Below, one piece after another: positions 9,514-15,669 of a DNA stretch of 18,390 nucleotides. Source of the DNA: Coprenecus sp964640305 (GTDB taxonomy: Bacteria; Bacteroidota; Bacteroidia; Bacteroidales; UBA932); contig CAZXFF010000040.1 of assembly GCA_964640305.1 (NCBI GenBank), forward strand, positions 1 to 18,390. Direction: 5' to 3'. Numbering within the stretch: the first letter of the stretch is position 1; each line of letters begins with the position of its first letter. The translations under genes were made by a program, and so were the position numbers. The notes under the pieces are model-generated. The model was not told the DNA's origin. It saw nothing but the letters and a program-made list of their open reading frames with translations, and did not search any database.

Positions 9514-9594
9514 ATTTGTGGATCTGGGAGGGAATACTGCATGGTATCTGTAATCGTCCCAAGGTATATCATTTGTCAATAATTCTTCGTATAT
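9490..9594 (-). pseudogene. Possible decayed coding fragment, minus strand
   Basis: The roughly 435 bp between the ppdK terminator and the exported-protein operon hold no convincing intact gene. One minus-strand stretch open for 34 codons before a stop at 9490-9492 reads like real protein (YEELLTNDIPWDDYRYHAVF), ending inside the ppdK terminator hairpin. It has no start codon of its own and is preceded by an in-frame stop at 9595-9597. The other two minus frames just upstream (to about 9850) also have protein-like patches, for example DIGIRIEGSRDTANPKN. This could be a remnant broken by frameshifts, or chance. I recognise no family. Confidence 0.25.
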
Positions 9595-9659
9595 TTAAAA
9601 GGCAAATACACGACATCTGAATTAGATGAATGCTCATTACGGTATAGGTCCATATGTTT

Positions 9660-9696
9660 TTAGGATTGGCGGTGTCTCTGGAGCCCTCAATCCTAA
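9660..9696. repeat. 9-bp inverted repeat in the gene-poor gap
   Basis: TTAGGATTG at 9660-9668 and CAATCCTAA at 9688-9696 are perfect complements around a 19-base spacer. Neither side has a T run, so it is not an obvious terminator. It could be a protein-binding dyad, an RNA hairpin, or a leftover of the decayed region. Confidence 0.4.
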
Positions 9697-9740
9697 TGCC
9701 AATATCCTGATTACAAGTATTTTGATGAAAGCATAAATTT

Positions 9741-9905
9741 CTATTGCCAATAAACATCAAGCTTAGAATAATCCATTCTGTTGTCTGGATAGCGGGAGTC
9801 CTGGTAAGACTGATTGCGCTGTCCTGTACCATTGTATGAATGACGGAATTCACCCCGTCTTGTACTGAATCCTCTGATTCTTGTCACAGAAGCAATTTTT
9901 TTCAT
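9741..9905 (-). CDS. Possible small basic protein, 54 aa (uncertain)
   Basis: A minus-strand ATG at 9905 opens a 54-codon frame that starts MKKIASVTRIRG and continues rich in Arg, Tyr, Asn, Gln and Ser, ending DVYWQ. It has no signal peptide or membrane segment. It lies head to head with the exported-protein operon, 43 bp from that operon's first ATG. No good minus-strand -7 box is visible upstream. The sequence looks more protein-like than its antisense, but I recognise no family. It may be the front of a decayed gene that continues through the short minus-strand fragments down to 9490. Confidence 0.25.
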   Translation of the reverse strand: MKKIASVTRIRGFSTRRGEFRHSYNGTGQRNQSYQDSRYPDNRMDYSKLDVYWQ

Positions 9906-9916
9906 TTAATTTGCAG

Positions 9917-9924
9917 TATATTTG
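9917..9924 (+). promoter_or_regulatory. Promoter -7 box of the exported-protein operon
   Basis: TATATTTG matches TAnnTTTG perfectly and stands 24 bp before the first ATG at 9949, predicting a leader of about 18-20 bases. The region 19-21 bp upstream is a T run rather than a clean TTTG. No other matching box is seen in the short gaps between the five genes, which supports a single transcript. Confidence 0.55.
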
Positions 9925-9948
9925 TAGATAAACCCTAAATGTGAAAAT

Positions 9949-10428
9949 ATGAAAAGGATATTTACTTTAATCTTCTGTTTTTTTGTATCCATCTGCCTTT
10001 TCGGACAAGGACGGCTGATAGAAAGCAGCGATGCCAAAAGGCCTGCATGGATCAAAAGGGATGTCGACAGGTACGACTTGCTGAAGATCAGTGTGGAAAG
10101 TACGGTAAGCATTGAAGATGCCAGAAACAATGCATTCATGAAACTGCATGAACTGGCGGTGAATGCAGTAACAACCTACCTGATGAAAACAGCTGTAGGT
10201 GATGCCGATATTGCCAAGGTGAAATCAGATGTTCTAAATACACAGTTCATGAAGAATATTTCCGAGAATACTTCCGTGGATACTTATTGGGAACACAGGC
10301 AAAACAAGAAGAATGATGTATACATCTACTATATCCTTTATGATTTCAATGAGTTCGAGATGAAGAAGGTAGCATTGGAAATCAATCGTATGAACAGTTC
10401 TTCGCTCAAAGAGTTAAACCAGTTGTAA
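9949..10428 (+). CDS. Exported LPP20/FlgT-N-like protein (operon gene 1)
   Basis: A 159-residue protein of unknown function and first gene of a five-gene operon. Residues 1-20 form a type I signal peptide (MKRIFTLIFCFFVSICLFGQ). Cys16 does not sit in a convincing lipobox, so a soluble periplasmic or secreted product is likelier than a lipoprotein. The mature part opens with ESSDAKRPAWI, then a helix rich in Ala that starts with IEDARNNAF (55-63), and ends with DTYWEHR (111-117) and FNEFEMKK (133-140). The same landmarks in the same order occur in the N-terminal 155 residues of gene 5 (12660), so the two are paralogous. The pattern 'P-x-W ... I-E-x-A ... A' recalls the LPP20/FlgT N-terminal fold; this is a reading, not a search result. 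Gene 2 begins 5 bp after the stop. Confidence 0.85.
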   Translation: MKRIFTLIFCFFVSICLFGQGRLIESSDAKRPAWIKRDVDRYDLLKISVESTVSIEDARNNAFMKLHELAVNAVTTYLMKTAVGDADIAKVKSDVLNTQFMKNISENTSVDTYWEHRQNKKNDVYIYYILYDFNEFEMKKVALEINRMNSSSLKELNQL

Positions 10429-10433
10429 ATTAT

Positions 10434-10937
10434 ATGAAATTGACTAAAGCACTATTAGGAGTTGTATTTCTGTCGTTGATGACAACAATGTCCGCATTTG
10501 CACAAAAGTACACATCCGGAAATTCCAGGAACTATGAAGTTGTTACACTGGGTGTGGCGACAGACGGCACAAAGGCAATAAAGATCTATGTGACGGAGAA
10601 GAACAAAAGCAAAGCCATTGCCCTTGCCAAAAAAGCAGCCGTGGAAGTATGTATATTCAGAGGACTGCCATCGGCAGGCACTGTAAGCGGGACACCGGCG
10701 ATGGTCAGCGGTTCTGCAGAATCGGAATTCGCAGAATATTTCGAGGATTTCTTCGCTCCAGGCGGAAGATATCTGAAATATGTCAACATAACTTCTGAAG
10801 GGGCTATCCCAGAAGATGATATAATCAAGGTCAAAGGTGGGGTCAAGGTAGGTGTCGTAGTGCAGATCATGTATGACAACCTGAGAAACGACCTTCAAAA
10901 AGACAATATCGTTAAATCATTGAATTACGGATTCTAA
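10434..10937 (+). CDS. Exported protein of unknown function (operon gene 2)
   Basis: A 167-residue protein with a clear signal peptide (residues 1-23, ending SAFA before QKYTS). The mature chain has a strand-like segment around 35-53 (YEVVTLGV ... KAIKIYV), an Ala/Lys helix with AIALAKKAAVEVCIFRGLP (61-79), a loop with GTPAMVSGSAESEFAEYFEDFF, then GGRYLKYVNI and a closing strand and helix GVKVGVVVQIMYDNLRNDL (136-154). The order, an Ala-rich helix at the front and a 'V-x-V-x-V ... L-x-x-x-L' end, resembles LPP20/FlgT-N-like domains. I recall similar uncharacterised exported proteins in Bacteroides, but cannot attach a function. It sits 5 bp after gene 1 and 10 bp before gene 3. Confidence 0.85.
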   Translation: MKLTKALLGVVFLSLMTTMSAFAQKYTSGNSRNYEVVTLGVATDGTKAIKIYVTEKNKSKAIALAKKAAVEVCIFRGLPSAGTVSGTPAMVSGSAESEFAEYFEDFFAPGGRYLKYVNITSEGAIPEDDIIKVKGGVKVGVVVQIMYDNLRNDLQKDNIVKSLNYGF

Positions 10938-10947
10938 AATATCAAAC

Positions 10948-11913
10948 ATGAAAAGACTGACAGTAGCCATTATTTCATTATTCGCAGCATTGACAATGTT
11001 CGCACAGGCAAAGAAACCTATTCTTATGGTGATTCCCAGCGATGCATTTTGCCAGAGAGGGGGATATATGACCACTTATGTGGATGAAAACGGTAAAGAA
11101 CAGTTCTCTGCCGATTACCAGAAAGCATTTATGCAGGATGAGAATCTCAGGATGGTAATATCCGAACTTTCCACGATCATGGCCCAGAGAGGGTTTCCCC
11201 TTAAGGATCTCGAGCAGACCATGAAGAGCATGAATAACCAGCAGGCTGAAGCCTCCCTGTTCACGGGCGGCAGCGGTGGCGGTATCGTGGAGTCTCCTCT
11301 GGACAAGCTGAAACGAACAGCCAAGGCAGATATCATTCTCGATATAGACTATACCATAAAGTCGAGAGGACCCCAGAAATACATTTCATTCAACCTAAGG
11401 GGCCTGGATGCATATACGAACAAGGTGATAACGGCTGCATCCGGAGACGGTGCCCCTTCTACATTGGCGACAGTGGGTCTTCTGCTTGAAGAGGCTGTCC
11501 TGAATTACATGGATTCTTTCAATGCTTCACTGCAGGCGCATTTCGACGATATGTTCATGAACGGAAGGGAAGTGACTATTTCAATAAAGATGACTGAAAA
11601 CTGTCCTGTGGGCATGAATGATGAATTCGAATTCCTGGGAGAAGTCGTTGCCCTTACCGATATTATTGACTACTGGATGGATGAGAATACGGTCAACCAC
11701 CGTTTTTCACGTGTAAATGCCGGTGACTTCTTCGTGGATTACGAGCAGGTAAGGATTCCATTGTTCAAGACTGTTCTTGGCAAGGAACGAGCTATTGATA
11801 CCAGGGCATTTGCAATGGACCTTGCACGTTTCCTGAACAAGGAACCTTTCAACCTTCCTTACAAGATAAACGAAAGGGGTCTGGGAAATGTATGGATAGT
11901 TCTGGGAGATTAA
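10948..11913 (+). CDS. Exported DUF6175-like protein (operon gene 3)
   Basis: A 321-residue exported protein with a signal peptide of about 21 residues (ending MFAQA before KKPIL). The mature part begins with a strand KKPILMVIPSD, has a long helical stretch with a 'RGFPLKDLEQ' turn (81-90), a Gly-rich loop GGSGGGI (107-113), then ADIILDIDYTI (127-137) and a sheet NLRGLDAYTNKVITAASG (149-166). This order (strand, helix, 'ADI' strand, 'D-x-YT-x-K' hairpin) is that of TolB-N/CsgG/LpoB-type domains. A second region (about 207-321) with EQVRIPLF and a C-terminal GLGNVWIVLG has no relative I know outside this family. I believe this is the Bacteroidota-restricted family called DUF6175; the name is from memory. 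Function unknown. Confidence 0.85.
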   Translation: MKRLTVAIISLFAALTMFAQAKKPILMVIPSDAFCQRGGYMTTYVDENGKEQFSADYQKAFMQDENLRMVISELSTIMAQRGFPLKDLEQTMKSMNNQQAEASLFTGGSGGGIVESPLDKLKRTAKADIILDIDYTIKSRGPQKYISFNLRGLDAYTNKVITAASGDGAPSTLATVGLLLEEAVLNYMDSFNASLQAHFDDMFMNGREVTISIKMTENCPVGMNDEFEFLGEVVALTDIIDYWMDENTVNHRFSRVNAGDFFVDYEQVRIPLFKTVLGKERAIDTRAFAMDLARFLNKEPFNLPYKINERGLGNVWIVLGD

Positions 11914-11932
11914 TTATTTAACAATATATACT

Positions 11933-12643
11933 ATGAAACGATTGATTATAACCATATTGCTTTTTGCAGGTATTGTAGCGAACGCATTTTCCCAGGTTGG
12001 TGGAATGGAAGAAAGGGACCGTCTGGCAATAGGAGTGGAATATCCTGTAGGACTGGACAATGACAATATGTGCACTACACTTCAGAACAATATCACTCAG
12101 GCACTTGTCCTTAACGGACTTTCAGCAACCGACAGCCGGTTTACCGTAATAACGAAAGTCGCTGTCCTTTCAAAGGATGTTACCAGGACCGCTCCTGCAA
12201 TGTATGTTACGGAGCTGGAACTGTCAATGTATATAGCAGATATGTATACGGGTGTCATTTTCTCAATGGCAACATTCTCCGTGAAAGGTGTCGCTGACTC
12301 TGATGCAGCTTCCGTTTCAGAAGCGGTAAAACAGGTAAAGGCCAGGAACTCAAACCTGCGTAACCTGATCCAAAGGGGTAAAACCGAGATCATGAAGTAT
12401 TTCGAGGCGGAGTCCGAACAGATACTCATGCGTATAGATGCCCTGATTGCCTCCGGCAATTACCGTTCTGCCATTATAGAAATCAATTCCATCCCGAGGG
12501 CTGCCGCTGACCTTTACAATCAGGCATCAGTGAAACTAGCATCCATCCCTGCAGCATACATCAACACCCCCATCCTTTCTTCTGACATCTACAGATATTA
12601 CAATACGACAAAGGAGGAAAGAATACAATCGATTCTGAAATAA
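11933..12643 (+). CDS. Exported TolB-N/CsgG-like protein with helical tail (operon gene 4)
   Basis: A 236-residue exported protein with a signal peptide of about 20 residues (ending ANAFS before QVGG). The first mature domain (about 28-158) opens with RLAIGVEYP, has a helix LQNNITQALVLNGL (50-63), strands around FTVITKVAVL (70-79) and YVTELELSMYIADMYTGVIF (91-110), and a long helix from about 124 on. That order is typical of TolB-N/CsgG/LpoB-like domains, which bind other envelope components. Residues 159-205 form a helical hairpin, IDALIASGNYRSAIIEINSI, that resembles a single TPR. No function is known to me. Similar proteins occur widely in Bacteroidales. It lies 19 bp after gene 3 and 16 bp before gene 5. 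Confidence 0.85.
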   Translation: MKRLIITILLFAGIVANAFSQVGGMEERDRLAIGVEYPVGLDNDNMCTTLQNNITQALVLNGLSATDSRFTVITKVAVLSKDVTRTAPAMYVTELELSMYIADMYTGVIFSMATFSVKGVADSDAASVSEAVKQVKARNSNLRNLIQRGKTEIMKYFEAESEQILMRIDALIASGNYRSAIIEINSIPRAAADLYNQASVKLASIPAAYINTPILSSDIYRYYNTTKEERIQSILK

Positions 12644-12659
12644 TAAAAACCGGATAAAG

Positions 12660-14579
12660 ATGAAACGTATAATAACAATAACCGCATCGATACTGCTTTT
12701 TGCTCTGCAGCTCTCAGCTCAGTATAAGGTGGTAGAGTCCAGTTCGAGAAAGATGCCAGACTGGGTCAATTCAGTAACCAGGGACTACCTTAATGTGACG
12801 GCAACCGGGTCCGATATCGAAGAAGCAAAAGCAGCAGTCCTTGCAGCTGTAAAGCAGCAGATAGCCCAAAGTATTGCGACCAGGATCGTAGCCGAGTCCA
12901 ATCTTTCCACTTCCGCTGTACAGACATCAGATACATTTGAAAAGAAGCAGACACTTGAAAAGACAATACAGTCCAGAACTGCAAAACTTCCATTCATCGG
13001 TGAAATCTCGCTTTCGAAAGCAGCGGATTTCTATTGGGAGAAACGTTATTACAGATCCACCGGTAAATATGAATATTTCTATGCCGTAAAGTATCCGTTC
13101 AGCGAGTTTGAAATGAAGAAGCTGGTTATGGACTATCAGGAGCATGACCGTGAACTCAATGCAAGGCTCGCAGAATATGAAGCCGGATTGGGTAATATAA
13201 CATCTATCGAGGACATAGAAAGGATGCTGGAGCAGATAAGGGTATTCAACAGCGAGTTCGATCAGATGGATCCGCGATATGGCCAGGTGCAGAGCCTTGC
13301 AAACCGCTACAGGGATCTGTATGACCACATTTCCATCGATTACTATCAGGAGAAGAAAGGTGTTGTGGCAGTAACCATGACCCTTGCCGGAAATCCCCTT
13401 TTTACAACCCAGAGACCTATAATCAAATCTAACTGTGCAACCAAGATATCAACCTCTTATGAGGGAAATGTACTGGTAATAAGGTATAGTGATGAAAACT
13501 GCTATGAGGTGGACGACAATTATCTGGATCTCCGTCTCCGAGCAGGAAACAAATATATAACTGAAAGGATTTTTATCCGGAATACGGTGAATATTTCCCT
13601 CACCGGTATCGTTTCGGATGCAGAGACAGGTGAGCCGGTACCTTATGCGAAGATAACCCTGATCCCCGGTGGAAAGACTGCTACTACAGGCCATAACGGA
13701 ATGTATGCATATAATGACCTTCAGCCAGGAACATATTCTGTTCAGGCAATGAAAAAGGGTTACAGCACTGCCGAGATATCAACGACGATCCAGAACGGGC
13801 AGGTTTCCAGAGCAGACATTCTGCTGAAATCCGACGGAACAGCTCTTCATATAGATGTTCCTGCAAATCCCGTGGCACCTCAGCAGCCCCATTCCCAGCA
13901 GCCCCAGCAGACAATGCCTGCAACTTCAGGAAAGGATCCCCTCAATACGGTAAGATCCGGATTGTCAGCTTATTTCAGATTCAATGGCAATACCCGTAGC
14001 GAGATATCCGCAATTCAGGGCAATCCCATCAACTCTCCCCAGTACTCTATAGACAGTAAGGACGGTACACAGTCCATATCTTTCAGTTCATTGGATGAGA
14101 GCCAGCTGATATTTCCCAAGCTCATGCTCAGCACTCCTCTGAAGAATTATACTATAAGTTTCTGGATTAAAGGTGTTTCTGATGGTCACATCCTTTCAGG
14201 CGCAGAAAATACTTCATGGTATAGATCCAATCTGCCTCTTCTGCAGGTGGTAAACGGGAAGTTCATGATAACAGATGGAAGCGATATTGCATTTTCCCAC
14301 CCTGAACTGGATTATAACTGGCATTTCATTGCAATCGTATCTTCTGTAAACAATAACGGGGATGCAATTTTCAGGCTTTATATAGACGGTGTCCTGGTTG
14401 ACAGCGGCAGTACTGGCATCAACAGGAGCACTGCTGCAGTAAAACTGTTGCTGGGAGGAAAGAGTATCAGCGGTTATGGAGTAAACGCAATAGACATGTA
14501 TATAGATAATCTGAGGATATATGGAGCAAAAGCCCTTTCTGATACTGAAATTGCGGAAATCTATATGTCAGAGCAATAA
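12660..14579 (+). CDS. Exported LPP20-like / Cpase-regulatory-like / LamG protein (operon gene 5)
   Basis: A 639-residue exported multidomain protein that closes the operon. Parts in order: type I signal peptide 1-20; LPP20/FlgT-N-like domain about 21-158, paralogous to gene 1 (VESSSRKMPDWV, IEEAKAAV, DFYWEKR at 123-129, FSEFEMKK at 147-154); a helical, probably coiled-coil stretch about 156-222; a beta-rich domain about 225-307; a carboxypeptidase-regulatory-like Ig fold about 311-391 (GIVSDAETGEPVPYAKI, DLQPGTYSV); a Pro/Gln linker about 401-425; and a LamG/concanavalin-like domain about 430-636 (YFRFNGN, YTISFWIKG, WHFIAIV, LYIDGVLVDSG, IDNLRIYG). LamG domains often bind glycans or proteins at surfaces; binding here is inference. 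No sorting signal of the type IX type is seen at the C-terminus. Function unknown. Confidence 0.88.
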   Translation: MKRIITITASILLFALQLSAQYKVVESSSRKMPDWVNSVTRDYLNVTATGSDIEEAKAAVLAAVKQQIAQSIATRIVAESNLSTSAVQTSDTFEKKQTLEKTIQSRTAKLPFIGEISLSKAADFYWEKRYYRSTGKYEYFYAVKYPFSEFEMKKLVMDYQEHDRELNARLAEYEAGLGNITSIEDIERMLEQIRVFNSEFDQMDPRYGQVQSLANRYRDLYDHISIDYYQEKKGVVAVTMTLAGNPLFTTQRPIIKSNCATKISTSYEGNVLVIRYSDENCYEVDDNYLDLRLRAGNKYITERIFIRNTVNISLTGIVSDAETGEPVPYAKITLIPGGKTATTGHNGMYAYNDLQPGTYSVQAMKKGYSTAEISTTIQNGQVSRADILLKSDGTALHIDVPANPVAPQQPHSQQPQQTMPATSGKDPLNTVRSGLSAYFRFNGNTRSEISAIQGNPINSPQYSIDSKDGTQSISFSSLDESQLIFPKLMLSTPLKNYTISFWIKGVSDGHILSGAENTSWYRSNLPLLQVVNGKFMITDGSDIAFSHPELDYNWHFIAIVSSVNNNGDAIFRLYIDGVLVDSGSTGINRSTAAVKLLLGGKSISGYGVNAIDMYIDNLRIYGAKALSDTEIAEIYMSEQ

Positions 14580-14594
14580 AGACTTCGTGTAAGC

Positions 14595-15668
14595 TCATTT
14601 CCTTTTCCGGAAATGCAGTGAATCTCCCCATTGGCCGTAGCCGATGGGGATTTTCTTTTCCCTTAGCCTGGACTCTATTCCGGAGGAGGATATGGCAGCA
14701 TCCTCCCCTACTCCTGGTTTGTTCTGGTATATCTGGTAATCCGCCCTTACTTCCCCGACTGTGATATTTGGCATAAGGACATTTGCACCGGCCATGATCG
14801 CTTTCTCCCTTCCGAATGGATCCAGGGCCTGCATTGCGGTCGTTGCTGCAATGTTTATATCAGGCATCATTATTCTCAGGAGAGCTACCATTTTAAGTGA
14901 CAGTTCTATCCTCTCTTCTACGGATGGGAGGATGGAACGGTAATCGTACAGAGGTGTCATGCTGTGCTCTATATACGGGCCCATTCCGCACATGTCTATA
15001 TCCATGTCCTTGAAAAAAATCAAGTCATCAGCAAGGTCATGGACAGTCTGGAACGGAAGTCCTATCATGACTCCTGTCCCCACCTGATAGCCGCAGTCGC
15101 GAAGGTCTTTCAATGCTTGCAGTCTCGTTTCATAGCTGTGCAGACTGTCTGCCGGGTGAATCTTTTCATAAAGAGACCGGTTGGACGCCTCGATGCGGAG
15201 CAGATATCGCCTGGCACCTGCCTCTGCCCATTCCCTGTATACTTCGTACGGCTGTTCCCCGAGGGAGAGGGTTACCCCGAGTGTACCTTCTCCCCCTGCA
15301 GGGCGTATCCCGGCTATTTCTTTCAGGATGGATGTTATTTTTTCTGTGAATGCCCTGTCTTTCCTTTCCCCTCCCTGGATTACAATGGATGCATATCCGT
15401 TGTCAGCGGCGAAGCGGGCAGCATCCGTTACTTCTTCAGCAGAAATCTCATACCTGTTCACAGAAGTGTTTCCGGATCGGATGCCGCAGTACAGGCAATT
15501 CTTTCTGCATATGTTCGATATCTCAATCAGTCCCCTCAGATACACCTTTTCTCCGATTGTATCCGCTTTAGTCTTGTATGCCTTGGCATACAGGCGTGAA
15601 GCAAGTTCTTTGTCACTGCTCTCCAGAATCGCAGCAAGGCTGTCGCGGTCAGTCCTGAATCCTTCCAT
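14595..15668 (-). CDS. hydE: [FeFe]-hydrogenase H-cluster radical SAM maturase HydE
   Basis: A 357-residue radical SAM enzyme that helps build the dithiomethylamine-bearing two-iron subcluster of [FeFe]-hydrogenase in the cytoplasm. The radical SAM cluster motif C-x3-C-x2-C is at Cys54, Cys58 and Cys61 (SNICRKNCLYCG). Other family landmarks are VIQGGERKD around 96-104, EASNRSLYEKIHP and GPYIEHSMTPL. HydE, BioB and PylB are close relatives; the neighbouring hydF decides for HydE. No C-terminal second-cluster cysteine group is visible, as in many HydE. The start at 15668 is 1 bp after the hydF stop, so translation is coupled. Its 3' end runs convergent to the exported-protein operon with a 15-bp gap between stops. 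Confidence 0.93.
   Translation of the reverse strand: MEGFRTDRDSLAAILESSDKELASRLYAKAYKTKADTIGEKVYLRGLIEISNICRKNCLYCGIRSGNTSVNRYEISAEEVTDAARFAADNGYASIVIQGGERKDRAFTEKITSILKEIAGIRPAGGEGTLGVTLSLGEQPYEVYREWAEAGARRYLLRIEASNRSLYEKIHPADSLHSYETRLQALKDLRDCGYQVGTGVMIGLPFQTVHDLADDLIFFKDMDIDMCGMGPYIEHSMTPLYDYRSILPSVEERIELSLKMVALLRIMMPDINIAATTAMQALDPFGREKAIMAGANVLMPNITVGEVRADYQIYQNKPGVGEDAAISSSGIESRLREKKIPIGYGQWGDSLHFRKRK
14626..14658 (+). terminator. Probable terminator of the exported-protein operon, inside hydE
   Basis: On the plus strand, CCCCATTGGC (14626-14635) pairs with GCCGATGGGG (14640-14649) through ten positions, one a G-T wobble, around a 4-base loop CGTA. It is followed by ATTTTCTTTT. This is a good intrinsic terminator 47 bp after the stop of operon gene 5, yet it lies wholly within the last codons of hydE on the other strand. 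Confidence 0.6.
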
Positions 15669-15669
15669 A

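Noticed and set aside
9569..9853. 94-codon minus-strand open frame in the gap before the exported-protein operon
   Set aside because: It overlaps the 54-codon frame in another register, and its protein-like patch is limited to the middle. I treat it as part of a possible decayed region, not as an intact gene.
9949..10010. Lipoprotein signal around Cys16 of operon gene 1
   Set aside because: Ile occupies the position before the Cys where Gly, Ala or Ser is expected, and a good type I end (LFGQ) follows, so a lipobox is not supported.
14596..14615. Hairpin CATTTCC/GGAAATG at the hydE stop as a terminator
   Set aside because: The 7-bp stem has no T run on either strand. The hairpin 11 bp further on, with a T-rich tail, is the better plus-strand terminator.
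14964..15599. 211-codon plus-strand open frame antisense to hydE
   Set aside because: The opposite strand encodes a full HydE with all motifs. The antisense reading is Cys- and Phe-rich with no family features and no promoter box.
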